From NCBI GenBank assembly GCA_029976065.1, contig JARKNV010000080.1, positions 1 to 64,000 of the forward strand: 64,000 nt of DNA, read 5' to 3'. The position numbers and the translations under genes are program-made. Shown piece after piece: positions 18,345 to 25,742 of the stretch (positions within the stretch are counted from its first letter, which is position 1; every line of letters begins with the position of its first letter). The notes under the pieces were generated by a model, which was not told the DNA's origin, did no database searches, and saw only the letters and a list, made by a program, of their open reading frames with translations. The DNA comes from Selenomonadales bacterium. GTDB taxonomy: Bacteria; Bacillota; Negativicutes; Sporomusales; UBA7701.

Positions 18345-19117
18345 AGATACACCTCCGGCCGGCGGTCCTGCCAGACTTTCATCGCTTCCCGCGCGGCGGC
18401 GACGGCGGCGGGATCGAGCTCGCCGTAGACGATCTCCTCCTCCGCCCCGCCGGCGGCGATGATCTCGCCGTCAGGCGCGACGAGAAGCGACTGGCCGCAG
18501 AAGAGGTTGCCGCGGTGCTCGCCGACGCAGTTCACGGCGCAGACATAGGTCTGGTTTTCCATCGCCCGGGCGCGGTTCAGTATCTGCCAGGGCAAAGAGC
18601 GGGCGACAGGCCACTCGGACGGCAGAAAAATTACCCGGGCGCCGTCTTTCGTCAGAGCGCGGAAAAGCTCGGGAAAGCGCAAGTCATAGCAGATGGCGAG
18701 GCCGGCCCTGACGCCGCCCACATCGAAGAGGCAGCGCCAGTCGCCGGCGGTGAAAAAGCGTTCTTCGCCGGTCATGCTGAAAAGGTGCAGCTTGGCGTAG
18801 GTGGCGACCGTCGCCCCGTCGGGTCCGACGACGACTGTTTCGTTGTATATCCGTCCCTGGCGGCGCAGGCACAGCGACCCGGCCACGATCGTGGCGCGGC
18901 GGCGGCGGGCGATCTCCCTTACCGCCGTGAGGGTCGGTCCGCTTTCGTCCTCGGCCAGTTCGGCCACGTGGCGGAGGGCATAGCCGGTTGTCCATATTTC
19001 CGGCAGCACGACGACGGCGGCGTTTGCCGCCGCTTCGTCGGCGAGGGCCAGTCCGCGGCTGCGGTTGGCGTCGACGTTGCCGGCAAGGATGTGCATCTGA
19101 ACCATGGCGATTTTCAC
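18341..19117 (-). CDS. Carbon-nitrogen hydrolase (nitrilase superfamily)
   Basis: 258-residue amidase-type enzyme of the nitrilase superfamily. The catalytic triad is visible: Glu40 (VVLPEIW), Lys109 (YAKLHLF) and Cys143 (ICYDLRFPE). It resembles the omega-amidase/NIT2 and YafV group, which act on alpha-ketoglutaramate-type metabolites, but the substrate cannot be fixed from sequence. It lies between yqeG and aroE and overlaps aroE by 4 bp. Confidence 0.9.
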   Translation of the reverse strand: MKIAMVQMHILAGNVDANRSRGLALADEAAANAAVVVLPEIWTTGYALRHVAELAEDESGPTLTAVREIARRRRATIVAGSLCLRRQGRIYNETVVVGPDGATVATYAKLHLFSMTGEERFFTAGDWRCLFDVGGVRAGLAICYDLRFPELFRALTKDGARVIFLPSEWPVARSLPWQILNRARAMENQTYVCAVNCVGEHRGNLFCGQSLLVAPDGEIIAAGGAEEEIVYGELDPAAVAAAREAMKVWQDRRPEVYL

Positions 19118-19146
19118 AGGCAGCCCCTCCCCTTTTCTGTCGGCTT

Positions 19147-19653
19147 CTACTTCATCAGCCCTCTGGCTTTGAGCAGCCTCACCGCCAGTCTTTCGAACCG
19201 GCGGTGGATACGGGTGCCGATGAACTCCCGGGCGGTGAGAGGCTTGACCCAGATGGTCATCAAGCCCATGCGGTTTCCGCCCAGCACGTCGGTGAACAGC
19301 TGGTCGCCCACCACCACGGCGTCGCCGGGCTCGAGCCCCAGCTCGGCCAGCGCCCGCCGGAAACCCGTTTTGGCCGGCTTGTACGCCCGCGAAACGAACG
19401 GCAGTCCGAAGCGGGCGGCGATTTCCCGCACCCGGCTGCGCCAGTTGTTGGAGACGATCGCCACCTTGAAGCCCCTGGCAAGCACGTCCTCCAGCCAGAC
19501 GACGATCGTGGCGTCCATTTCGCGGCTATCCCAGGGGATAATGGTATTATCGAGGTCGAAGATGACGCCGCGGATACCCTGGCAGGCAAGAGCATCGAGG
19601 TCGATCTCGAACAGCGACTCGACCGTAAGATTCGGGCACAGCAGGCGATACAC
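19147..19653 (-). CDS. yqeG: YqeG-family HAD phosphatase
   Basis: HAD superfamily IIIA phosphatase of the YqeG family. The nucleophile motif DLDNT is at residues 33-37, followed by SNNW (motif II) and GDQLFTDVLGGN (motif IV). The GTG at 19653 (MYRLLCPNL) is the start because GGGAGGTG lies just before it; the in-frame TTG further up has no site. It is first in yqeG-nitrilase-aroE with a good SigA-type promoter. The physiological substrate is not known. Confidence 0.9.
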   Translation of the reverse strand: MYRLLCPNLTVESLFEIDLDALACQGIRGVIFDLDNTIIPWDSREMDATIVVWLEDVLARGFKVAIVSNNWRSRVREIAARFGLPFVSRAYKPAKTGFRRALAELGLEPGDAVVVGDQLFTDVLGGNRMGLMTIWVKPLTAREFIGTRIHRRFERLAVRLLKARGLMK

Positions 19654-19682
19654 GGGGCACCTCCCAGAATTCGTTACCAAAA

Positions 19683-19711
19683 ATTATACCACGGAAGGTG
19701 GCAAAAAACAA
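19683..19711 (-). promoter_or_regulatory. SigA-type promoter of the yqeG operon
   Basis: On the minus strand, TTGTTT (19711-19706), a 17-base spacer, and TATAAT (19688-19683), about 30 bases before the GTG start. Confidence 0.7.
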
Positions 19712-19723
19712 AAACAGGGCAAC

Positions 19724-19751
19724 GGAAAAGCCTTACCGGGCGGTAAGGCTT
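19724..19751 (-). terminator. Intrinsic terminator of sigK
   Basis: A 10-bp stem AAGCCTTACC with a 4-base loop, the 3' arm running into TT, just after the sigK stop codon. Confidence 0.75.
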
Positions 19752-19781
19752 GATTCGTTCCGCGGCGCGGCCGGCGGTAGG

Positions 19782-20489
19782 CTAAAGCTGGCCGTCCTCG
19801 GCGGACAGGTTCTTGCTGAGCTTGCCGATGGCCCGCTTCTCGATCCGCGATACGTAGGATCGGGAGATGCCGAGCATCTTGGCGATGTCGCGCTGCGTCT
19901 TCTTGCCGCCGTCGGGCATGCCGAACCGCATCTCCAGCACCCATTTTTCCCGGCTGCTCAGGCGGCTGATCTGCTTGGTCAGCCGTTCCTGTTCGCACTG
20001 GATTTCCACCGCCTCGGCCACCACGTCGGGGGCGGTGCCGAGGACATCGATAAGCGTGATCTCGTTGCCCTCCTTATCGACACCGATGGGGTCGTAGAGG
20101 CTGACCTCGGTGCGGGTGCGACGGGTGCTGCGGAAATGCATGAGGATTTCGTTTTCGATGCAGCGGGCGGCATAGGTGGCCAGACGGGTCTTTTTCCCCT
20201 GGTCGAAGGTGTTGATGGCCTTGATGAGGCCGATGGTGCCGATCGAAATGAGATCGTCGATCTCCTCGCCGGTGTTGTCGAATTTCTTCACGATGTGGGC
20301 TACCAGGCGCAGGTTCCTTTCGATAAGCACGTTGCGGGCCTTCTCATCGCCGCTTTTGAGACGGTCAAGATAATGCTGCTCCTCCTTTTCCGACAGCGGC
20401 AACGGAAAGGTGTTGTTGGTCAGGTAGGCGACCAGGAGATAAAGCCCTTTGGCTACGGCGGTCGCGAGGACCGCGAAAAAGGATACCAA
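19782..20489 (-). CDS. sigK: Sporulation sigma factor SigK
   Basis: Late mother-cell sigma factor of endospore formation. It has 235 residues. An N-terminal hydrophobic stretch of about 25 residues resembles the pro-SigK segment removed by SpoIVFB. Region 2 (LRLVAHIVKKFDNTGEE, DLISIGTIGLIKAI, TYAARCIENEI), the segment DPIGVDKEGNEI and a region 4 helix-turn-helix (TQRDIAKMLGISRSYVSRIE) follow. It is closer to SigK than to SigE by the VDKEGNEI segment. The gene is continuous, with no skin-like element. The start is TTG with AAGGGGA upstream. A SigE-type promoter precedes it. Confidence 0.94.
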   Translation of the reverse strand: MVSFFAVLATAVAKGLYLLVAYLTNNTFPLPLSEKEEQHYLDRLKSGDEKARNVLIERNLRLVAHIVKKFDNTGEEIDDLISIGTIGLIKAINTFDQGKKTRLATYAARCIENEILMHFRSTRRTRTEVSLYDPIGVDKEGNEITLIDVLGTAPDVVAEAVEIQCEQERLTKQISRLSSREKWVLEMRFGMPDGGKKTQRDIAKMLGISRSYVSRIEKRAIGKLSKNLSAEDGQL

Positions 20490-20520
20490 TCCCCTTCACC
20501 CCCGCAAAGATTTGTGCTTC

Positions 20521-20549
20521 ATTGTATGGGCGGAAGGGGAACAATGTGC
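20521..20549 (-). promoter_or_regulatory. Putative SigE-dependent promoter of sigK
   Basis: On the minus strand, GCACATT (20549-20543), a 14-base spacer, then CATACAAT (20528-20521). This fits the Bacillus SigE consensus (-35 KMATATT, -10 CATACAHT, 13-15 spacing) closely. SigE is known to transcribe sigK in Bacillus. Confidence 0.65.
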
Positions 20550-20579
20550 CTGTAAAGTGCTGGAAGGAAAGCGGGAGCC

Positions 20580-20609
20580 TTGTGCTGGCGAAAAAAAATG
20601 GTGTATACT
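20580..20609 (+). promoter_or_regulatory. SigA-type promoter for the small membrane peptide gene
   Basis: TTGTGC (20580-20585), an 18-base spacer, and TATACT (20604-20609), ending 20 bases before the ATG. It overlaps neither sigK nor yyaC coding sequence. Confidence 0.6.
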
Positions 20610-20629
20610 TGCACCAGGAGCGTGATGTT

Positions 20630-20719
20630 ATGGAGCAGTATATCGGCGATATCGGCATTGTTTTCGCCGCCGCCCTGATCATCCTCTACCTGATGTGGGG
20701 CCGCCTGTTCCCGCACTGA
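20630..20719 (+). CDS. 29-residue single-span membrane peptide
   Basis: An unrecognised micro-ORF starting MEQYIGDIG, with a central hydrophobic segment (IVFAAALIILYLMW) and a short basic end. A GGAG lies 9 bases before the ATG and a good -35/-10 pair lies upstream, which together argue for a real gene. It is one of very few plus-strand genes here and its 3' end overlaps the end of yyaC by 41 bp in convergent orientation. Small single-span peptides are common in sporulation and membrane stress, but no function can be assigned. Confidence 0.5.
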   Translation: MEQYIGDIGIVFAAALIILYLMWGRLFPH

Positions 20720-21299
20720 TCCTGCTGACTACGGCCGCGGCGTCTCTGGCGGCCATGCGGCCGAGAACGTCGGCGAGCGCCTCGCCGATGGCCCGGCTGA
20801 GCTTGACGACAACAGCCAGCGGGGTGTTCTGAAGGTCGAGGTAGCCAAGATGACCGCCGGCGTTGACCACGCCGACGATGGAAACATGGCCGACGCAGGG
20901 CAGGCGGTTGCCTACGGCTATCCCTGCTTCGATCCCGCCGTTCCAGGCTTCGATATTGCCGATTTCGCTCGCCCGGCCGAGACAGGCGTCGACGGCGACG
21001 ATCAGCGGGTGAGGATGACGGGCGTTTATTATCCCTACCGTTTCGACAAGATTGCCGGCATGCACCGGGTGATCGAGACTGCCGTACACGGTGCAGACGC
21101 CGCGTTCCTCAAGATAACTGCCCACCAGCGGCCCGAGGGCGTCGCCGGTGTAGCGGTCGGACCCGATGCACAGCGCCACGAGCGGCCGGATGGCGACGCC
21201 TTCCTGCTTCGCGAGGAGCCGCCAGCAATGCTCCGCCAGCCGCCCGGCGAGACCAGCTTCCCTCAGATTGACAATCAGTTTGTCGTCCGCTTTGCCCAT
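20679..21299 (-). CDS. yyaC: Spore protease YyaC
   Basis: 206-residue sporulation protein of the YyaC family, related to the GPR spore endopeptidase fold. Visible family features are CIGSDRYTGDALGPLVG, LDHPVHAGNL and VDACLGRASEIGNI. The ATG at 21299 (MGKADDKL) is preceded by GGGGGAGGGGG; an open extension of 38 residues upstream is low-complexity and was rejected. It lies near sigK, in keeping with a sporulation role. Its precise target is not known. Confidence 0.9.
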   Translation of the reverse strand: MGKADDKLIVNLREAGLAGRLAEHCWRLLAKQEGVAIRPLVALCIGSDRYTGDALGPLVGSYLEERGVCTVYGSLDHPVHAGNLVETVGIINARHPHPLIVAVDACLGRASEIGNIEAWNGGIEAGIAVGNRLPCVGHVSIVGVVNAGGHLGYLDLQNTPLAVVVKLSRAIGEALADVLGRMAARDAAAVVSRISAGTGGPTSGRG

Positions 21300-21542
21300 T
21301 ATCCCCCTCCCCCTGCGCAACTCATTAATCCTTATGCGGCGAGCGGGCAATAGTTGCCAAAAAGCTGGCGCGGCAGGGCCCGGACACTTTGGACCGTTGC
21401 CCCGGCGGCGCAAGGTATCGCAAATTCTGATACCCGGTTGCCTGGGTATAAGTTTTTGGTTATATGTTGAACAAGATGCTGAATAAGCGCCTTGTCCCTG
21501 TTCATGTTATAATTTACACATATATGGGGGGAGGTCTGTGCT

Positions 21543-22448
21543 ATGCAACTAGGGCAATTTGACCTGTTTTGCCAGGTAGCGCGCGTAAAAAGCTTTTCAA
21601 AGGCAGCCAAGCTGCTTCATATTTCCCAGCCGGCGATCAGCGCCCAGATTCATTCCATGGAGGAATTCTACGGCATCAAGCTGTTCGAACGGACCCCGCA
21701 CGGCGTTTCGCTCACGCCGGCGGGCACGGTGCTGTTCGACTACGCCAAACAGATTCTCGAACTGCACGAGGACCTGGAGCGCAAGCTCACCGGCATGGCG
21801 GACGAAAAGAACCAGAAGCTGATCGTAGGCGCCACGCCCACCGTTGGCGGCCACGCGCTGGCCTGCGGCATCTGGACCTTCAAGGACAAGTACCCCGACC
21901 TGCAGATCAATCTGGAAATCGACAATCCCCAGGAAATCGTCACCAAGATATACGAGAAAGACGTCGATGTGGCCATAGTCGAGTGCCCCGTCCGCAGCTA
22001 CAAGGGGTTGACTATCAAAACGGTGTTCACCGACGAGCTTGTGGCCATCGTGCCAAACAACGCCTACTGGGCCGGCCGGACCACCGTCACGCTCGACGAA
22101 CTGCTGAAAAACCGCCTGATCCTCCGCGAGGAAGGGTCGGAGCTCCACCTGCTGCTCGACGAGGCGCTGAAACCTCTGAACATGCGTTTCTCCGACCTCA
22201 AGCCGAGCACGTCCATCTCAAGCGCCAGCGCCATCAAAACGGCGGTGGAGAACGGTCACGGCGTTTCCATCAGCCTCAGGCTAACGGTGCAGAAGGAACT
22301 GCGCCACGGCAACATCCTCGCCCTGACGATCGAAAATGTCGACCCGCGGGTGGAGTACAACCTCGTCTACCGCGACGACGACCTGACCGGCGTAGCCAAG
22401 CGCTTCATTCGCTTCATAACCTCGCCGGGCGAGCTGGAAGTCTGCTGA
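21543..22448 (+). CDS. LysR-family transcriptional regulator
   Basis: 301-residue LysR-type regulator with an N-terminal winged helix-turn-helix (residues about 3-60: FSKAAKLLHISQPAISAQI) and a periplasmic-binding-like effector domain. It is convergent with a TusA-like gene. LysR regulators annotated as associated with selenium metabolism are found beside TusA/YedF-like genes in clostridia and Negativicutes, so a link to selenium or sulfur handling is plausible but not proven. A GGGGGGAGG site precedes the ATG. A TATAAT lies about 40 bases upstream, without a strong -35 box. Confidence 0.92.
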   Translation: MQLGQFDLFCQVARVKSFSKAAKLLHISQPAISAQIHSMEEFYGIKLFERTPHGVSLTPAGTVLFDYAKQILELHEDLERKLTGMADEKNQKLIVGATPTVGGHALACGIWTFKDKYPDLQINLEIDNPQEIVTKIYEKDVDVAIVECPVRSYKGLTIKTVFTDELVAIVPNNAYWAGRTTVTLDELLKNRLILREEGSELHLLLDEALKPLNMRFSDLKPSTSISSASAIKTAVENGHGVSISLRLTVQKELRHGNILALTIENVDPRVEYNLVYRDDDLTGVAKRFIRFITSPGELEVC

Positions 22449-22457
22449 AAAAAGCTG

Positions 22458-22487
22458 AAGCCCCGGTTGCATATGCAACCGGGGCTT
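22458..22487. terminator. Bidirectional terminator between the LysR and TusA-like genes
   Basis: A perfect palindrome, AAGCCCCGGTTGCAT and its complement, with TTTTG on the plus side and a T-run on the minus side. It serves the two convergent genes. Confidence 0.9.
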
Positions 22488-22498
22488 TTGTTTCGCCG

Positions 22499-22723
22499 TC
22501 ACTTTATTATCTTGACCTGCCAGACGCCTTTCTCGACTTCTTCGACGTCGAAGCGGTGGCCGTTCTTGTCGGCCCAGGCCAGGATGTTTCGTACCGAGCG
22601 GCTGAAGTCCGATTCGATCACCAGGCAATCGCCGCTGGCCATTGTCTCTAGTTTGGCTTGCGCCATGAGCAGGGGATGCGGGCATGTTTCCCCCAACATA
22701 TCGAGATAATGCATCGCCATCAT
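22499..22723 (-). CDS. TusA/SirA-family sulfurtransferase-like protein
   Basis: 74-residue protein of the TusA (SirA, YedF N-terminal) family. The conserved motif GETCPHPLL carries the single reactive cysteine that binds persulfide (or selenide) in TusA relatives. The predicted fold is a two-layer alpha/beta sandwich. ATGATG follows GGGAGGGGAT. It is next to the LysR regulator, suggesting sulfur or selenium trafficking. Confidence 0.88.
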   Translation of the reverse strand: MMAMHYLDMLGETCPHPLLMAQAKLETMASGDCLVIESDFSRSVRNILAWADKNGHRFDVEEVEKGVWQVKIIK

Positions 22724-22793
22724 ATCCCCTCCCTGAACATGCTATATTCGCCGTTCACGCCGAAATCCCTGTCGGAAAGTATCCCCAGCTTTA

Positions 22794-23987
22794 TCACGGT
22801 ATTACGGACGGATCGTAGACGAAAGTCATGGCCGAGCTGATGGTGATGTTCCCCAGGCTGTACATGGCGCCATACATCGTGCCGCCGCCGTCATGCTTGA
22901 CCGAGGATCGCCCGAACATGAAGGCTTTGTTGTACATGTTGCCGTGGACAGTCAAATTACTGCGGGTCATGAACACCCCGTAGGACGTTGCCGGCCTGGC
23001 AGCCGTGCCGATGCGATGGTCGACGGTCATATTGCCCTGCGAGTACAGCTCGATCTGACCGATGTCGGTGTTATCACCGTTGAGAGTTATCGTGCCGTCG
23101 GCGATCAGGACGAAGTTGCCCTCCATCCGGCAGTTGACAATGATGTTGCCGTGGGAATAAATCACCACCTGGTTAGGAAAGGCTCCGGTTCTCAGAACCT
23201 CATTTTGATGGGAATTGAGGTTAAAAACTACATCCCCCGATACTTCATACATCTGCTTGCCCGCCGGGAAGACAGGTACCGTCCAGATATTGCTCCACTC
23301 GAGCCCCTGTACCCCGGGGTTGACGATTTCGTTGACCGGGTGTTTCGTATATGTATCAAGGCGGGGACTGGTGGCACTGAAGAAGCCAGCCTCAAACATG
23401 TCGAGCAACACCTGAGTAACCGAAGTGGTCACTTCCGGCCCCCACTGGAAACCGGGAGTGCCGGCGGTGGTGGCGAGCGCGTACTCGTTGCCGTATATGG
23501 GGTTGGTGTACGTGCCGTTATAGACGGTCAGCGTGCCGCCGGACAGGATGCCGTACTTGGTTGCGTTGACGTATTGGGGATCGTTGTTCGGGCCGTCGAA
23601 GACCGGATTGTCCTGGCCGGGGACATTGGCGTCGGCGTAAGTTCCCCACGCCCGATGCGAGATGCCGCCGGCCGTGCCGACCGATTCGATCGTATAGACC
23701 TGGCCTGCATTAGTTATTGTCACGCTGTATGTCTTGGCGGCATCGCCTGCAAAGCGGTTCGGTTGGCTAAAGACGCTCTGGTCGCCCTTGGCGCGCAAGA
23801 CGATCAGGGCGTGCTTAACGCCCGCCTCGGCGACATACCTGGCCTCCAACGCATCCCGGTCAGACTGCGCAGACCTCAGCTCCATATTTAGCATCGGCAG
23901 CAGGCCGGCGATGACCAGGCCGAGGAACAGCATCACAACTATCGCCAGAATCGTAACCGATCCCCGGCAGCTTGGCTCCTTAAGCAT
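22794..23987 (-). CDS. PilX-like pilus-associated protein
   Basis: 397 residues from the ATG at 23987 (MLKEPS). An N-terminal hydrophobic helix (SVTILAIVVMLFLGLVIAGL) is followed by a residue pattern typical of PilX/GspK-like minor pilins (ARYVAEAGVKHALIVL). The long C-terminal part is rich in short beta-strand repeats with NGNI/GNM turns (for example ELYSQGNMTV), suggesting a beta-helix. It lacks the canonical G|FTLxE cleavage motif. It is the last gene of a three-gene minor pilin cluster. Identification as PilX-like is moderate. Confidence 0.7.
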   Translation of the reverse strand: MLKEPSCRGSVTILAIVVMLFLGLVIAGLLPMLNMELRSAQSDRDALEARYVAEAGVKHALIVLRAKGDQSVFSQPNRFAGDAAKTYSVTITNAGQVYTIESVGTAGGISHRAWGTYADANVPGQDNPVFDGPNNDPQYVNATKYGILSGGTLTVYNGTYTNPIYGNEYALATTAGTPGFQWGPEVTTSVTQVLLDMFEAGFFSATSPRLDTYTKHPVNEIVNPGVQGLEWSNIWTVPVFPAGKQMYEVSGDVVFNLNSHQNEVLRTGAFPNQVVIYSHGNIIVNCRMEGNFVLIADGTITLNGDNTDIGQIELYSQGNMTVDHRIGTAARPATSYGVFMTRSNLTVHGNMYNKAFMFGRSSVKHDGGGTMYGAMYSLGNITISSAMTFVYDPSVIP

Positions 23988-24011
23988 GCAAAATTCGCTC
24001 CACAAGGCTTA

Positions 24012-24509
24012 TTAACGTATTACCGGGCCTGTCCAAACGACGGACTGCAAGACGATGGCGGCCCCGCCGGCCGCCGGGTCTTGGGCGGTCACCGTCACCC
24101 GGATCTGCTGCGTCTCGTCTCCCTGGGCAAAATTAACCTGGACATGCCCGGAGCCGAGCGCCTCATTTACCGTACCGCGGGTTATCTGCACCTTGTCCCC
24201 GGCAATGTTCTGAATATGTCCGTTCCGGGTGACGCCGGTGGCGTCGTCGGGCCGCGAGTAGGAAATATCGACGCCGTTGGCGGAGATCGTATGACCGGAG
24301 GAATACCTGAGTTCGCCCGCCACCGTCTGCATAACCCGCCGGGCGTCGTTGAAGCCGCGTTCCTGGCTGAAGCCGTACAGCTGTGCTTTGATGGACGACG
24401 ACAGCACGCCGAACGCAGCCGCCATAAGGAGGGCCATCACGGCCATACCGACGAGAAGCTCTGTGAGGGTGAAGCCGCGCTGCCCATGAATCATGCTTTT
24501 CACCGCCAA
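24012..24509 (-). CDS. Prepilin-type minor pilin
   Basis: 165-residue pseudopilin with the prepilin site RG|FTLTELLVGMAVMALLM, glutamate at +5, and a hydrophobic assembly helix. The C-terminal region is beta-rich. It resembles PilW/GspJ-type minor pilins (helix followed by SQERGFNDARRVMQ). It lies 9 bp downstream of the PilV-like gene. Confidence 0.88.
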   Translation of the reverse strand: MAVKSMIHGQRGFTLTELLVGMAVMALLMAAAFGVLSSSIKAQLYGFSQERGFNDARRVMQTVAGELRYSSGHTISANGVDISYSRPDDATGVTRNGHIQNIAGDKVQITRGTVNEALGSGHVQVNFAQGDETQQIRVTVTAQDPAAGGAAIVLQSVVWTGPVIR

Positions 24510-24518
24510 AACGAGAAG

Positions 24519-24935
24519 TCAGGTGCTGGAAGGAGTAAGATAATAGTAACTGCTGACCACGATTTGCACCGCTTGCCCGTTCTCCGTCCATTGGACGGTG
24601 ACCGAATAGCTGAACAGGTTGGTTATCGCGTTGCCAAGCCTGTCGGTGGTCGCGGCCGGCAGGGAGTATATGACGTCGTAGACTATGTTGCCCCGCTCCA
24701 CATGGTATGAGGAAGGGTTAGGCAGGTTCTGCGTGTTATCCACCTGGCCCTTGAGATTGTCGAGCGCCTCCTGGGCGATGTAGACGGCGCGGAGATAATT
24801 TGTCGCGCTGGCCGAAACTACGGCCGTCTGCCGATACGCCATCGCCAGCGCTGTCAGGGCAAGGGCGACGATGACCATGCCGATCAAGGCATCGATAAAC
24901 ACCCAGCCCCGCTGGTTGCTCGAAATGCGCAGCAT
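24519..24935 (-). CDS. PilV-like minor pilin with atypical cleavage motif
   Basis: 138-residue pseudopilin. The prepilin-like N-terminus is RG|WVFIDALIGMVIVALALTA: tryptophan replaces phenylalanine at +1 and aspartate replaces glutamate at +5. The downstream pattern (YIAQEALDNLKGQV) matches PilV/GspI minor pilins. It is first in the three-gene cluster. Whether PilD still cleaves and methylates it is open. Confidence 0.82.
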   Translation of the reverse strand: MLRISSNQRGWVFIDALIGMVIVALALTALAMAYRQTAVVSASATNYLRAVYIAQEALDNLKGQVDNTQNLPNPSSYHVERGNIVYDVIYSLPAATTDRLGNAITNLFSYSVTVQWTENGQAVQIVVSSYYYLTPSST

Positions 24936-25002
24936 GCTGCTCCGCCCCTTTCTTCACGCCTAGTTTCTACAATCTCCGCCAAAAATCCTGTAATTGCCGG
25001 CC

Positions 25003-25031
25003 AAACAAAAACACGCAGCAGACACTGCGCG
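25003..25031 (-). terminator. Intrinsic terminator of the HD-domain gene
   Basis: On the minus strand, ACGCGCAG pairs with CTGCGTGT (one G-U), with a 5-base loop and a TTTTTG tail, just after the gene's stop codon. Confidence 0.75.
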
Positions 25032-25045
25032 TTTTTCGTTTTTTC

Positions 25046-25606
25046 CTACCCCACCAGCGGCAGGTCGCTTTTGCCGTTGGCGGCGGCGAGAGCCTTGGTG
25101 ACGAAAGCCACGTGCTCGGCGAAATCGACGCCCATGGCGGCCGCCCCGTCGGTGATCGTCTCGCGGTTGACGGCGCGGGCGAAGGCTTTGTCCTTCATCT
25201 TCTTGAGGACCGACTTGACTTCGACGTTGTCGAGGCTCTTGTCGGGGCGGACGAGGGCGCAGGCGATGATGAAGCCGGTCAGTTCGTCGAGGGCGAGCAG
25301 CGTTTTCTGCAGCAGCGTCCTCTCCCCCGCCCACTCGCGGCCGTGGGATTCGACGTCGGTGACGAAGGCGTCGTCGAAGCCGTGGGCGGTGAGGAGCTCG
25401 CGGGCATGGTGGGGGTGCTCGTCGGGGAACTGCTCGAAATCGATATCGTGGAGCAGGCCGACCGCGCCCCAGTAGTCGGCATCCTGGCCGAATTTCCCGG
25501 CGTAGGCCCGCATGGCGATTTCCGTCGCCAGACAGTGTTTGAGAAGAGCGTCGCTCTTGACGTGCCGGCGGAGGATCTGCATAAGCTCGGTGTGGTTGGT
25601 GGTCAT
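25046..25606 (-). CDS. HD-domain phosphohydrolase
   Basis: 186-residue protein from the ATG at 25606 (AGGAGG upstream). The HD metal motif is LLHDIDF, preceded by HCLATEIAMRAYA and followed by HPHHARELL. HD proteins of this single-domain type are metal-dependent phosphohydrolases, often on nucleotides. The target is unknown. A longer open frame upstream runs antisense to the next gene and was not used. It is monocistronic, with its own promoter and terminator. Confidence 0.88.
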   Translation of the reverse strand: MTTNHTELMQILRRHVKSDALLKHCLATEIAMRAYAGKFGQDADYWGAVGLLHDIDFEQFPDEHPHHARELLTAHGFDDAFVTDVESHGREWAGERTLLQKTLLALDELTGFIIACALVRPDKSLDNVEVKSVLKKMKDKAFARAVNRETITDGAAAMGVDFAEHVAFVTKALAAANGKSDLPLVG

Positions 25607-25645
25607 CGGAAAAGCCTCCTCGTTTACGGACTGATTATGTCCTAT

Positions 25646-25674
25646 ATTATAACAAAAAACGGCGCTCCGTTGAA
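25646..25674 (-). promoter_or_regulatory. SigA-type promoter of the HD-domain gene
   Basis: On the minus strand, TTCAAC (25674-25669), a 17-base spacer, and TATAAT (25651-25646), 40 bases before the ATG. Confidence 0.65.
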
Positions 25675-25742
25675 GGGCGGGAGTCTTAGCGGCGCCCCGG
25701 CGGTCATAAACTTGTAGGGAACGGAAGTTTCCGGAGGTAGCT

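Noticed and set aside
19782..20489. A skin-type element interrupting sigK
   Set aside because: The sigK frame is continuous from pro-sequence to region 4.
24936..25003. A promoter for the minor pilin cluster
   Set aside because: The short gap after the HD-gene terminator shows no convincing -35/-10 pair, so none is annotated.
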